NCBI GenBank assembly: GCA_037013495.1
Contig: CM072812.1
Location: 74,221,340-74,285,339 of the forward strand
Source of the DNA: Hippophae tibetana
Lineage: Eukaryota > Streptophyta > Magnoliopsida > Rosales > Elaeagnaceae
Direction: 5' to 3'
DNA: 64,000 nucleotides
Of the stretch, positions 35,276-46,965 are shown piece after piece. The notes beneath the pieces are model-generated. The model made no database searches, had not been told where the DNA came from, and saw only the letters and a list, made by a program, of their open reading frames with translations. The position numbers were made by a program, and so were the translations under genes. Each line of letters starts with the position of its first letter. The first letter of the stretch is position 1.

Positions 35276-36757
35276 GTTAGAGTTCTTTCTAAATTAGCCC
35301 ACTTTTCTTTTATGGTTACCCACAATATTTGTAAAATTTATCGATATTAGTTATTTTTTTAATAAAATATTTACGTATAAATTTATTTTTAAGTTTATTA
35401 TTAAGTCTATCAAGTTAAGTTAAAAAAATATCATAATTTTACATGCTAATACTTCAATTACATTTGTTATAACTATAAAACATATGATTAAACTTAAGCA
35501 TTTAATAACACATATTTATAAATCTAGATTTATTTTTTTGCTAATATATTTATGCTAAAATATAGAAGAATATATATACTAAAATATTAGATAAAATATA
35601 CCATAAATTATAGCTGAAATCTTAACATAAAATATACTTTAAAATAATTCTTTTTAAATAGGAATTTTCATTATTAACGAGTCTATTTCAAAAAAACTCT
35701 TTTTTAAATATGAGTCTTCTTTTAAATATGAGTCTTTTTAAATATGAGTCTTCTTACTAATCATATTTGTAATAGAAAAAATATTTATCAATTATATATA
35801 AATCTTCTTAATTAATGAGTATTATTAATTATATTTGTAATATAAAAAATATTTATTAATTATATAGGATTGAAAGTTTTAATTTTTCTTATAAATAAAA
35901 CTCATTGTTCATTATTTCAATCAATTATACAAGAACGTTATTCTCTTCTTCTTAATCTCTTTCTTATTTTGCAAATATAAAATCATATTTCTTTATTTAG
36001 TTAATCTATCAAATATTGATGTTTATATTTTATTGATATATAAGCCTAATTAGTTTATGATATTTTGATCATATGTTCTAATAGCTTCTTTTTTATTTTT
36101 GTTCTTGAATTATTAGATCAAATAATTGTATTTGTCATATCATAATTATTTGGTTTGATTATTAATCTTTAAAGAAGTTATATTTTATTTAACTTATATA
36201 TGCTTAATATTTTTTTTCTAGAATTTTTTAGTTGATTTGATTTAAGTGACATATTTTGAATCATCTAGTTATTATTTATTATTAAATATGTTCTAAAACA
36301 CACACGGGAACTTGTGCTTTTTGTGCTAACCTCTTTTTGCATTTGATTTGTAAACATATATGATTGGCGGGGAGTTTATTAGAATGTTGGTTTAGAAATC
36401 GTTTATGTTAATATTGGAAACTGTGAAAATAGAGCAATGAATTGTAAGTAAGGTACATTGAGGCAGTATCTTAGGGATGATAACATAAGACCGAGTTTGT
36501 ACTTGAACATTTATTTTTCATAGTGTAAAGTTAGGTGGTTCGGTAGACCGGTGGTTTTCCTCTTAGGTTATGGTTGTGGCCTAGGTTGTTTCGACCTAAA
36601 AATATTGTGTGTTATTCTTTTATTTCTGCATTTTATTCTTACATGTGAATGCATACCTGACCGCTTTGTTTAGGTTATTAAATTATAAATTTTTAAAAAT
36701 TAAAAAATAACCTATTCACCCACTCTATCTTAATTAGCTCCATATTTTATAAACTTT
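35276..36757 (+). mobile_element. Probable copia LTR/leader, 3' part, AT-rich
   Basis: No gene. The right part precedes a primer site at 36762 in the way an LTR does: a TATA-like ataaataaaact at about 35888 is followed by a leader-like run. Short direct repeats of aaatatgagtctt occur at 35705-35755, and attatatttgtaat-type phrases repeat at 35760-35850. The LTR start cannot be fixed, and no 3' partner was found in the window. Confidence 0.4.
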
Positions 36758-36761
36758 TATT

Positions 36762-36774
36762 TGGTATCAGAGCC
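36762..36774 (+). other. tRNA-iMet primer-binding site of a copia element
   Basis: Exact tggtatcagagcc, the standard plant LTR retrotransposon primer site, followed within 60 bp by a gag-like ATG. Confidence 0.85.
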
Positions 36775-36791
36775 AACACTAGATACATATA

Positions 36792-37600
36792 GTGTCTGTC
36801 CTACATATTTTTATTATGGATAATTTCATTGAGGATTATACCTCAGATGATGAGGAACTTGAATTTTATTTTCTCTTTAAATATAATGTTATATGGTCTA
36901 AAAAATTATTTTCTAAATATCTTAGAGCCATAGAAGAGAATAACAGTTTAAATAAAAAAATAAAAAAAATTAAATGAACAATTTGAGACACATGCAAACT
37001 TTTCTAATAAATTAAAAGAAGAGAATAATAATTTACAAAAAAACAAAATAATGCTTTAAATCTGAGTCTTGTAGGTTTGAAAAAAGAAAATAATATGCTT
37101 GCTAAAGATAATAAAAAACAAGTGCAAGAGCACAAAATATCATGTGAAGTAGTGGAGAGATTTATCATTGTTGCTCAACACTTAGATAAAATCTTGAGCA
37201 TTGGTAAGTTACATAATGATACACATGGTTTTGGTTATAAGGATGAGAGTTCGACATCTTCAACATCAAAGATCACGTTTGTAAAGCCCTTAAATTTTAC
37301 TCTAGTGTTACTACTTATGCATAAAGAACTATTACAACTATGGTAGAAAAAGTTGTTAAGTTTGTGTTTGTCTGTCATCATTGTAGTAGGAAAAGTCATG
37401 TAAGATCAAAATATAGATTTTTGAGAAATGTTTTTGAACTTAATCATTCTTTCCATGTTTCACATAGTAGTACCCATAAATACCATTCATCTATGCATGC
37501 TATATCATATTCAAGGATGAATGTAAATTATAATAATGTATTCAAAAATTCTACTAAAAAGCATGAAGTATTAGATTTAAAGAGATAAGTAAAATTTAAT
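36792..37600 (+). pseudogene. Ty1/copia gag remnant (SIRE-like)
   Basis: Open pieces at 36792-36977, 37077-37346 and 37340-37588 carry a coiled, Lys/Asn/Glu-rich segment (NSLNKKIKKIK, KKENNMLAKDNKK), the linker HLDKILSIGKLHND with ITFVKP, and a degraded zinc knuckle CHHCSRKSHVRSKY whose last Cys is missing. This resembles gag of SIRE/Maximus-type copia elements, in which the knuckle binds the element RNA. Frames are broken, and protease, integrase and RT are absent downstream. Confidence 0.6.
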
Positions 37601-38607
37601 ACGTTTAATGCTAAAAATTATTATCATCATTCTATTATTCATATTGCATCTTCATTTGAGACGAAAGAGAAAAGTACATTAAGTCTAAGAATGAACCTAT
37701 AAAACCTATGGTTTAAAATACATGTGTAATTAACGAAAATTGGCTCATTAAACCTTCTATTGGTAAAATACATGTGTCTAAATATTTATATATTTTAAAT
37801 TTTTTAAATTTGTTTAATGTTTAAAATTATCGTGATGCATGAAAAATAAATAAAATTTTGAATTAATTTAAACATAAATTTTTAAAATAAATAATGTTAA
37901 TTAAATGACTTGAATTAAAAAGATAATAATTTCGAGATATCATTACTAAAGTAAACTTTTTAATATTATAAAAGCATTTTTTTAAAGTGTAGTTAATTTT
38001 TTCTTCAAAATTTAAATAAAATATAAATAATATGATATATTTTAAAAACCTTTTAAAGTTATTTTAAACGTAAGTTAAACTTTTATATATACTATAAACA
38101 ATTCCTCTAAACTCATATAAATTCGTTGTCTTGGAAGACACCCAAACTACTAAGTTTGAAGTCTTTTTATTAAAAAGAAAAATTAGAATTTAATACTTGA
38201 ATCCACCTATTTACTTAATACATAATAGATTAATCATAAACTGTTTAAACCCAAAATAAAGGTTATTTAAACCCCTAAATTTGTTTACAAACCCAACAAA
38301 CTTTTAAAGTTGCTTGCATATGTCCATATGTTTACACAAAACAAGCAATTATTGCCCGTGATCAAAACAACTACCTTCCTTAATGTTTAAAACCCATTGT
38401 AATATCACATTATAACGCTTTTGGTTGGACTTGTGACACACAATGTCCTAAAAGCAACTACGTCATATGGTTAGCTGGCTTTTGGTTGGACTTGTGACAT
38501 CTTTAGTGTTGAAAGGTAACCTGCCAGCCCTTTATTGATTTATCTTAACTTCATAGCCAACAGATTGAGCTTTGCTTAGTTGATTTCCAATTGTTTCTTC
38601 TTTACTC
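37601..38607. other. No gene recognised
   Basis: AT-rich, with debris of the preceding copia fragment possible up to about 37760. The phrase cttttggttggacttgtgac occurs twice, at about 38419 and 38477. This interval lies left of the TTGTT target duplication of the next element. Confidence 0.45.
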
Positions 38608-38612
38608 TTGTT

Positions 38613-39040
38613 TGTTGGAAAATTATGCAACTTCCCGATAAACTAGATTTATGAGAAAACAAGATAGAAAAATAATACACAAATTTGATAACGGAGTTCG
38701 GTCAATCTTGCTTACGTCTTCGGACCTGTTACAGATCTTTTTACTAAAAGAGGATAAATTACACAAGGTGTTTACAACACTCAATTACACCCAAGAAAAT
38801 TACTCTCAATTTTCTCTCACAAAAGCTTTTCTCTCAATTTGAATGAACATTTAGTTGGTTAATTCATTACAATTACACATCTATTTTTAGGAAAATTCAC
38901 TCCTCAAATTACTCCTTAAATTAATGGTTCTTTAAATTGTTCATTGAATTAAGCTCCTTGTTTTGCTCCATATTTTGCTCTATGTTTTGCTCCATATTTT
39001 GCTCCATGTTTTGCTCCTTAAATTAAAGAGCTTTATAACA
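38613..39040 (-). repeat. 3' LTR of the copia deletion derivative
   Basis: 428 bp, tgttgg...ataaca; aligned with the partner at 41771-42216. It contains a local (tgctccatRtttt) repeat near 38955-39018. Confidence 0.92.
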
Positions 39041-39199
39041 ATCTCCCACTTGAAGACTAATTTCAAGCTATCTTTACACCTTGATCAATGCAACAACTTT
39101 TCTAGTCTTTTTACTCTAGCAGACCAACTAAAGATGGACACAACTTCAGTTTCATGGCAAGCTCCCACTTGCTGGCATCTCGAGTCTAAAAAACTTTAT

Positions 39200-41600
39200 C
39201 ATAGCATTTAGGCTCCCCTCCATCTGTCAACAATATATAGTTCATGTATTTCCTGTTAGGCACATGAGGTCGAGAAGACCTTCTCAATACAGGAGCTGGA
39301 GTAGGAGGTTGTGGTGTGTCAGACTACTGCGCACTACTCTGTCCAATGAGTTCCTCTGGCTGAGGACTTGTTACAATTGGTTCCTTCACAGAACTATCTG
39401 GGACATCATCTGCATCTACAAATACTGACTCATTCTGCTTTGAGTCGTTGGTGTCTGTTTTATGCATGTCCTTATACATCACTCTTTCATTGAAAATCAC
39501 ATCTCAACTACGGATCACTTTCTTATTTTTGTCATCCCAAATGCGGTAGCCAAACTCATCCTCACCATAGCTGATGAAGGTGCATTTCTTAGATTTGGGA
39601 TCAAGCTTATTCCTACCTTGATCACTAACATGCACAAATGCTACACAACCGAAAACTTTTAGATGTGATAGTTTTACCTCTTTTTCGCTCCATACCTCCT
39701 CTGGTATTCTATGCTCCAATGGAACATATGGACCTCAATTGATTAAATAAGCTGACGTGTTGACTGTTTCTACCCATAACTGCTTCGGTAGACTTAATTG
39801 TGTATGAATTCTTCTAACTCTTTTTGTCAACGTTTGGTTCATACGCTCAGCTACACCATTGTATTGAGGTGTGTCGGGCACAGTTCTTTCCATTCTAATC
39901 TCGTGCTCATAGCAGAAATTTTTGAATCTGGTTTCTTCATATTCACCACCATTATCGGTTCTGAGTTTTTTGATTTTCAAACCTATCTCATTTTCCACCA
40001 TAGCTTTCCATTTTTAAAAGGCTCAAATACTTCAAAATTATGCTTTAGAAAGTAAATTCATACCTTCTAAGAGTGATCATCAATAAAAGTCATGCAGTAG
40101 TGTTTCCCACCAATGGATGAGATAGTCGTTGGTCCCCAAACATTAGAGTGGATAAGCTCTAACCTTTTCTTCTTTGGGGTTCTGCCACTTGTCTGAAAGC
40201 AGACTCTTTTTTGCCTTCCAAGTATGCAATCTTCGCACATGTCTATCTCTACAGATTGTAGACCTGGAAGTTTTCCTTTTGAGTGCATAATCTTCATCCC
40301 CTTCTCACTTATGTGGCCTAGTTTCTGGTGCCACAAATTTGATGTTTCATTGCTTACTACAACTACGATTGAACAATGTGCTCTTACTGTCATGTAAAGA
40401 GTGCCACTCTTCTTACCTCGAGCAACTGTCATTACGCCCTTTGAAATCTTCCAATCATTACCATAGAAGATCGTAGTGTACCCTTCACTGGCCAATTTCC
40501 ATACTAAGATTAAGTTCTTTCTTAGGTCGGGAATATGCCTGACATCCTTCAGCTCCCAAATAGACCCGTTCAACTTATCTTCACTACACCTTTGCCAATA
40601 ATAGCCCATGGTTGGTCATCACCAAGATATACCTTTCCAAGGTTTTCGGGGATATATTTCTCAAAAAATTCTTTCTGTGAAGTAGCATGGAATGATGCTC
40701 CAGAGTTTAACACCCAAGATTCTTCCTTGCTCTCCAAAGAGCATATTAATGCATCATCTCCTCCTGAGCTGGAAGTAACATTTTCCTCTACCTTCACTTG
40801 TTTGTCCTTCGGTGCACTCTTGCATTGATTTTTGTAGTGCCTGGTTCTTCCATAATTCCAACACTCAATAGTCTTCAAGTTATGTGAATTATTAGGATTC
40901 CTGGATTTGGACCTCCTGTCCTTTGATCTACCTCGATATTCTGTCCTACCACATCCATTCCCTTTGGTTGAATTTCTTCCTCTTGACTTTGTTAGAAAAA
41001 CTGAAGAAGTTGATGATTCACCTGACTCTCTACGTCGGATCTCTTCACTGAGAACCAGATCACGAACATCATCAAATTTCAATTTATTGCTTCCTGACGA
41101 GCTACTCACAACCGTGACAGTAGCATTCCAGCTTTCTGGTAAAGAAGACAAAAGTATCAATGCTCATACTTCTTCATCGAATTCAATTTTCATTAAACTC
41201 AACTAGGTTGTGACTGTTAAGTTCATTGAGATGTTGAGCTACCGATGCGCCTTCCGTCATCCGCAAATTGAAAAAAATGCCTCATCAAGTGCACTTTGTT
41301 TGAGGCTGATGGCTTCTCATACATATTGGAGAGAGCTACCATAAGACCCGCCATGGTATTTTCCTTTGCTATGTTGAAAGCAACATTACAGGATGACGTC
41401 AATCGAATAACTCTGAGGGCTTGTCTATCTAGAACATTCCAATCTTCTTCCTTCATAGTCTCTAGCTTCTTCCCTGAGAGAGGTTGATATAGATTTCTTT
41501 GATACAGATAATCCTCTATCTGTATTTTCCAAAACCCAAAATCTGTGCCATTGAATTTCTCGAGTTTCACCCTCCCTTCATCTACGACCATTGCTCCCAC
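39200..41600 (-). pseudogene. Copia gag-protease-integrase remnant
   Basis: Minus-strand order: gag (41600-41223) beginning MGAMVVDEGRVKLEKFNG with the DFGFWKIQIEDYLYQ block; gag end (41160 on) with a degraded knuckle CWNYGRTRHYKNQC; protease with WVLNSGASFHAT, where the catalytic DSG reads NSG; GAG-pre-integrase LWHQKLGHISEKGM with CEDC; integrase starting LIHSNVWGPT, where the first catalytic Asp is Asn; then RTDNGGEYEETRF, QYNGVAERMNQTL and LKVFGCVAFVHV. Frames break at about 41200, 40600, 40030 and 39725. Near 39190 it shows KWELAMK, the first residues before RT, and then jumps to the 3'UTR/purine tract. Confidence 0.9.
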
Positions 41601-41770
41601 TCAAATCTGACTTCCTCCAAATCATTTCTGACTATTTATGCAAACCACTCTGTATTAAAACACCTATGTCAACGAACAAATATCGTCGACAAAATTTCAC
41701 TATTCACATAATTCTGATGTAACCTTGTAGGAAATTGACAGAAATTACCACCAAAAGTTCTGATAGCAGT

Positions 41771-42216
41771 TGTTGGAAAATTACGCAAATTCCCAATAAG
41801 CCAGATTTATGAGAAAGCAAAAATAGAAAAATAACACATAAATTTGATAACGGAGTTTAGCCAATCTTGCTTATGTCTTCAAATCTATTGTAGATCTTTT
41901 TACTGAAATGAGAAAAATTACATAAGGTGTTTACAACACTCACAACTCACAACACACAATTACACCTAAGAAAATTACTCTCAATTTTCTCTCACAAAAG
42001 CTTTTCTCTCTAAGCTTTTCTATCAATTAGAATGAGCATTTGGTTGGTTAATTCATTACAATTACACATCTATTTATAGGAAAATTCACTCCTTGAATTA
42101 CTCATTAAATTAATGGTTCCTTAAATTTTTCCTTGAATCAAGCTCTTTGTTTTGCTCCATGAATGCTCCTTGTTTTGCTCTATGTTTTGCTCCTTAAATT
42201 AAGGAGCTTTATAACA
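41771..42216 (-). repeat. 5' LTR of the copia deletion derivative
   Basis: 446 bp, tgttgg...ataaca. It is longer than its partner, partly because of an extra cacaactcacaacac at about 41942 and a second aagcttttctctc. Confidence 0.92.
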
Positions 42217-42221
42217 TTGTT

Positions 42222-42830
42222 TGGGGTATTATGGCAGTTTGGGGTGCTTCGTTAGTTTGAGGTAATTGGGCAGCAGAGGTTTGTGTTTGTTGTGTACTCT
42301 ATGATACAAACATATATTAGATCAATACTACTTTTAACACTTTTTATAACATTTAAATTTAAAACACTTAGAAAATATATAAAGATACCTTTGTAGTATG
42401 GAGCTCAGATTGCCTTGGTTCATTGCTCTTACGATTGTGACCAAGTTGTCCACATTTTATACATCTAGTACTCCATAGACTATCATGATGTTGTTCATAT
42501 TAAGACCTTTTTTTCTCTTGCATTGATTTGTGCCTTGAAGCCTTTGATTTACCACCTTTGTTCCAACTGACTATGGTTGGGTAGACATTTTCCTTTTTAC
42601 TTATATTCCAGAAATGTGAGCTTTGATCAACAATTCAGGCACATAATCCATGGGGTTTTCATTTTGGCTCAGTATGCATTTCATGCCATGTTTGAAAGGA
42701 ATCCCTGTGAGATCCCAAAATCTACATCCAAATGACTTTTTATTAAGATCCCCTACAACCACATGATTATTACCAAAATGCATCAACCCTTTTCCATTCA
42801 TACATATTGTTACCTTAAAAAATCTTGAAT
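42222..42830 (-). pseudogene. MuDR/MULE transposase C-terminus (SWIM zinc finger and zinc knuckle), remnant
   Basis: Minus-strand translation of 42843-42601 contains VVVGDLNKKSFGCRFWDLTG and then IPFKHGMKCI, the SWIM domain of plant Mutator-like transposases, normally CxC...CxH; here the first and third cysteines are lost (GC and FKH). Downstream, at about 42470-42400, is RCIKCGQLGHNRKS, the CCHC knuckle found at the end of these proteins, with the last Cys changed. Catalytic DDE sequence is absent from the window. The copia element at 38.6-42.2 kb abuts its left side and the next copia LTR its right side. Confidence 0.75.
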
Positions 42831-43303
42831 TTTTTAATTTCATTTCATTTAATTTTCAGTTTTTTTTCTCTCCTCCGTTTCAAATTTTCATGTATTTTTT
42901 CAGTTTTTTTCTCTCATCCGTTTTCATCTTCTTTAATATTTTTTTATAGCTTTTTTTCTTTCTTTCTCTCTCTCATTCGTTTCAGTTTTCTTCGATTACA
43001 ATCTTATTTCTTTATAAAAAGAAAGCTGAAGAAGAAGGTGAAACAAAGAAGAAAATAGAGAAAATAAAAAAAACAAAGTAGTTGAGAAAGAAGGAAAGGA
43101 AGAAAAAAGAAAATGATAAGAGAGAAAAATTATTTTAAGTACACTATGTGAAATATAAGTCTTAATTCTTTACTTTATTCGAATTTTATGTTATTTAAAT
43201 TTTGTATTTATAATTTATACATATATTTATATTTGTGTATTTTTAATTTTAATAAAATAATTTTATTCTTAATTTTTTTGTTCTTATATTATTTCCTATA
43301 ATC
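42808..43303 (+). repeat. 5' LTR-like sequence of the large copia
   Basis: Starts tgttaccttaaaaaatctt, then ttaattttcagttttttt, ctttataaaaagaaagctgaa, and the purine-rich aagaaaatagagaaa; ends atttcctata. It parallels 61219-61844 and 61999-62681. Borders are by comparison only; the target duplication is not visible. Confidence 0.7.
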
Positions 43304-43780
43304 TTAATATAATTTTTTTCCCCTTATTTTTTTGGACAAACAAATATCATTTTTTTAACAAATAGATTATTCATAATCTATTATATTTATATGTTTTGCT
43401 ATTACCGTTTAGTTTTTACATTACTTTACTAATTCCCGCCATCATTTATTAATATTGCTTCTAATTATTTCATCTATGTTTCTCTTTATTACTACACAAT
43501 TCATTACTTCATAATTTATTCATTGTTTCTTTTTATTACTTCATCTTTGTCATGTTTTCACAGTTTCTCTAGTCATTTACCGTTTCTTAATTTTCTTCAC
43601 TTTATATTTGTATTTAACTTTAATTTATATATATATTTTATAATTTTATAAATAAATAATTTGTTTTATTTTTAAAATTATTTAATCACTATAATTAATG
43701 AAATTACAAATATGAATATAAATTAACATATTTCTATCAATTATTTACTGAATATTTTTTTTGATAATCTAAAACTTTAT
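43304..43780 (+). other. Leader of the large copia, non-coding
   Basis: AT-rich sequence between LTR and gag with no gene. No clear primer-binding site was found next to the LTR, a sign of decay or of a misjudged LTR end. Confidence 0.45.
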
Positions 43781-43840
43781 TTGGTGATTTTTAATATTTG
43801 GGTTTCTATTTATATATTTAACAGAAAAAATAAAGAAAAG

Positions 43841-44214
43841 ATTATGGAATTAGACATGACTACTCCATTGTCCCAAATTGAAAACGTAACTGTGAATGTT
43901 GTTAATCCTACTATGAACCAAATGATGAGGCCTTATGTGTCTTATGAGATAACCTCAATGTTACCAGTTTCTCTTCCTATGAACCATGTTGTGGAAGATA
44001 ATCCGGAGAAGTTTAATGGTTTGACCTTCAAGAGATGGAGGAGTAATATGATGTCCTAACTAACCACCTTGAATTTGGCAAGGTTCTTGACTAAAGAAGC
44101 TCCTCATCAAGCTGAGGGTGAACAAGATTTTTGATATACTAATACTATTAAAGCATGGAAGAATTTTGATTGTCTATATCGAAACTATGTTTTGAATAGT
44201 CTAACCTGATTCCT
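43841..44214 (+). pseudogene. Copia gag, N-terminal fragment
   Basis: Begins MELDMTTPLSQIENV and includes EKFNGLTFKRWRSNM, the copia gag 'F-G-x-N-F-x-x-W' start. A frameshift near 44205 and the inserted palindromic unit at 44215 end it. The downstream part of gag resumes at 46056. Confidence 0.7.
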
Positions 44215-46055
44215 TGTATTTTATATAGTTATTTTCACCTATTTTATTAATTATAATTGCTATGTTATTAATGTTTTTAGTTAATTTTCGATGAATAAAT
44301 TAGCATTTACTGTTTTTTATATTTTTTAATAAAAATTAAATAATTTGTATCGAAAACGAACTTAATTGCAAATTTGTGTCCAAAAATAGAATTTCAAATA
44401 AAAGAGTGTTTAATTGCAATTTATAAAAGTCGAAAATATAATTTAAATTTAAATCGGGCTTAATTTTAATTATTAAAAGTTTAAAAATTTAATTTAAATT
44501 AGAAAAGGGCTAAACTATAATTAAAGAAAGTTGAAATTTTCTGCGCAGGTGAGAAGAACCACGCGCCATGAACAACGCGCGAAACATGGACCGTCCGATC
44601 AAAAAAGAAACGACTGAGATTCACGCGTCCAGATCACGCTCGACCAAATCGCGTGTGTGCAGAATCTGTTTCACGCGGCTCGGCGTCCGAGTGGGGCCCA
44701 CTTGCCACGTAGGCCGGCGTTCAGTGGGACCCACATGTCTGACGCATCCAGCCGCTGTCCCCCACTAATGCGTGCCTCTGATTCCGTGCGCTGATCTCTG
44801 CGTGCAACCGGATTTTCAGTGAATCAGAAGCTGCCACGTGTCTGCCTGAATCCTTACCTCGAATCAGAAAATGCCACGTGTCCCACTCTATTTTCAGCGA
44901 ATCATGTAATGACACGTGGCTTGTTACGATGAGCTCGAAAACGCAGGATCAAGCCCGTGTGTAGCCGTTGTCTCCCGTGCTCAGATGTCTCATACGCCCG
45001 TTTCCCGTAACCAATCAGAAGCTGCCACGTGTCCGGTTTAAATCCTTTCAACCAATCAGACGCTGACACATGGCATGCATTTTGAATTTAAAAAAAGTTG
45101 AACGGCTCCCTGTCTCACGTGTGAATTAATTAATATTTTCGATATCAAAAATCGATACACGTGATTTTATTTTTCGATAAAAAAATTATTACACGTTTTT
45201 ATAAAAAAATAAAATAAAAATGTAATATTTTAGATGTATTATTTTTAGCTATAAATAGGAGATAAGATGATAGTTTAAAAAAAAGTTTTGGGAGTTTTGG
45301 GTAGAGTTTAATTTTTGTGTTGCTCGGTTTTGGACGGCAGAACACGTAGAAGCCATTTTTTGGCTTTTGTTGTGTTCTACGTGTGCCAAATATTTGTTCT
45401 AAGTGTTGTTTTAATTTTCCTTCTTCTTCATCTTATTTTTCTGTATCTGTTGTAATTTTTATTTTAAATTTATGAAGTAATTTAATTTTTCTACTCTTGC
45501 ATTTGATCTTAATTTATGAAGCTTTTATTTTAATTATTTTTGATAGATTTATAAGACGTTCGATTTGGTCGTGCGTGATCTGGACGCGCGAATCTCAGCC
45601 GTTTCTTCTTTGATCGGACAGTCCACGTTTCACGCGTTGTTCATGGCGCGTGGTTCTTCTCACCTGCGTAGAAAATTAAACTTTCTTAATTGCATTTTGA
45701 CCCACAAATTTATTTCAAATTACATTTTCAACTTTCTTTAATTACAGTTTAGCCCTTTTCTAATTTAAATTAAATTTTTAAACTTTTAATAATTAAAATT
45801 AAGCCCGATTTAAATTTAAATTATATTTTCGACTTTTATAAATTGCAATTAAACACTCTTTTATTTGAAATTCTATTTTTGGACACAAATTTGCAATTAA
45901 GTTCGTTTTCGATACAAATTATTTAATTTTTATTAAAAAAATATAAAAAATAGTAAATGCTAATTTATTCATCGAAAATTAACTAAAAACATTAAGAACA
46001 TAGCAATTATAATTAATAAAATAGGTGAAAATAACTATATAAAATACAGTTATCA
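44215..46055. mobile_element. Foldback (palindromic) unit derived from a solo-LTR family
   Basis: The left part (44215 to about 45546) is a forward copy of the LTR seen intact at 47921-49854, lacking its first ~7 bases. The right part (45561-46055) is the reverse complement of that LTR's first ~490 bp, ending in gttatca, the complement of the LTR start tgataac. The arms 44215-44650 and 45561-46048 therefore pair as a long hairpin around ~900 bp of LTR interior. The right arm keeps a ~50-bp stretch that is deleted from the left arm. No clear target duplication. It splits the copia gag. Confidence 0.85.
44818..45075 (+). promoter_or_regulatory. Repeated CCAAT/G-box modules in LTR
   Basis: Five diverged modules of the form (c)caatcagaNgctgNcacgtgtc. 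Cores lie at 44835-44840, 44875-44880, 44913-44918 and 45026-45031 (all cacgtg), plus a decayed cacatg at about 45068. Each is preceded by aatca(g). G-boxes are bound by bZIP and bHLH factors. Related modules occur in the other LTR copy. Function is inferred. Confidence 0.6.
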
Positions 46056-46960
46056 TACAGTAAGGATAAAACGACTAAAGACTTGTAAGAATCATTGAAC
46101 CGGAAGTATGAAACTGAAAATACTGGTACTAAAAAGTGTTTGGTTTGTCTCTTACTTTATTATAAGATGGTGGACTCTAAACCTATATGTAGTCAAGTAC
46201 GTGAAATCCAAGATATCATGACAGAGATGTATGATGAAGGAATGATACTTAGTGAAACCTTCCAAGTTACAACTATTATTGAAAATTTTCTCCTTCATGG
46301 ATAGAGTTCATGGCCTACCTTAAGCACAAGCGAAAGGAAGTATCTTTGAATGACTTACTGATAAGATTTAAAGTGGAAGAAGACAACAAGGCTTCTTTTA
46401 AAAAAGAGTATATCTCATTAGCACCCAAGGCTAAGGTGATAGAACATAGTCAAAGTTCCAAGCACAATTTCTTATAAGGGCAAAAGGAAAGTTGGGTAAA
46501 TGGTCTAAATTGGGACCTAGAGAAGTAACTTTTAAAAAGTTAAGCTTTAGAGGGATTTTCTTTAACTGTTAAAGGATAGTACATAAAGTCCCAAACTGCA
46601 AGTTCCCAAAAAGAAACAAGAAGGTGAGGCAAACATGGTTGATAACATATCTCTGATGTTGACTTATGTGTAGTCATTTTTGAGGCGAACATAGTGGGAT
46701 CAAACTCAAAGGAATGGTGGATTGATACTGACGTAACGAGGTACATATGCTCAGATAAGGATTTATTAACCATTTTTGAACCAATGAAAGATGGAGAGAA
46801 GCTCTTCATAGGAAATTCTGCCACATCATCCATTCAAGAGTAAGGCCAACTCAAACTGAAGATGATATATGGGAAAAAGCTTACATAAAAAAATATACTT
46901 TATGTGCCATACATCCGTATGAATCTTGTTTTGGATCATTACTAAACAAGCATGGATTTT
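46056..46960 (+). pseudogene. Copia gag C-terminal part and protease region
   Basis: Resumes with SLNRKYETENTGTKK, the 'W-x-x-L-x-x-K-Y' block of copia gag, then IIENF. Downstream at about 46700-46780 is EWWIDTDVTRYICSD, the copia protease start in which the catalytic DTG reads DTD. Several stops. The zinc knuckle between them is not recognisable. Confidence 0.7.
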
Positions 46961-46965
46961 AGATA

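Larger units (their letters stand above)
38608..42221 (-). mobile_element. Ty1/copia deletion derivative with both LTRs and TTGTT target duplication
   Basis: LTRs at 38613-39040 and 41771-42216 both start tgttggaaaatta and end ctttataaca. Directly outside both lies ttgtt (38608-38612 and 42217-42221), the 5-bp target duplication. On the minus strand a purine tract (aagtgggaga, at about 39041-39052) precedes the 3' LTR, and sequence resembling a primer site (ctatcagaac) follows the 5' LTR. The 2.7-kb interior encodes gag, protease and integrase only. RT and RNase H are gone, so the element is about 2 kb short of a normal copia. The LTRs differ by indels and many substitutions, so the insertion is not recent. 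Confidence 0.92.

Noticed and set aside
44568..44915. Open frames in the GC-richer LTR
   Set aside because: They lie in an LTR-derived foldback unit; codon-like openness follows from base composition. The G-box content is a better explanation of this sequence.
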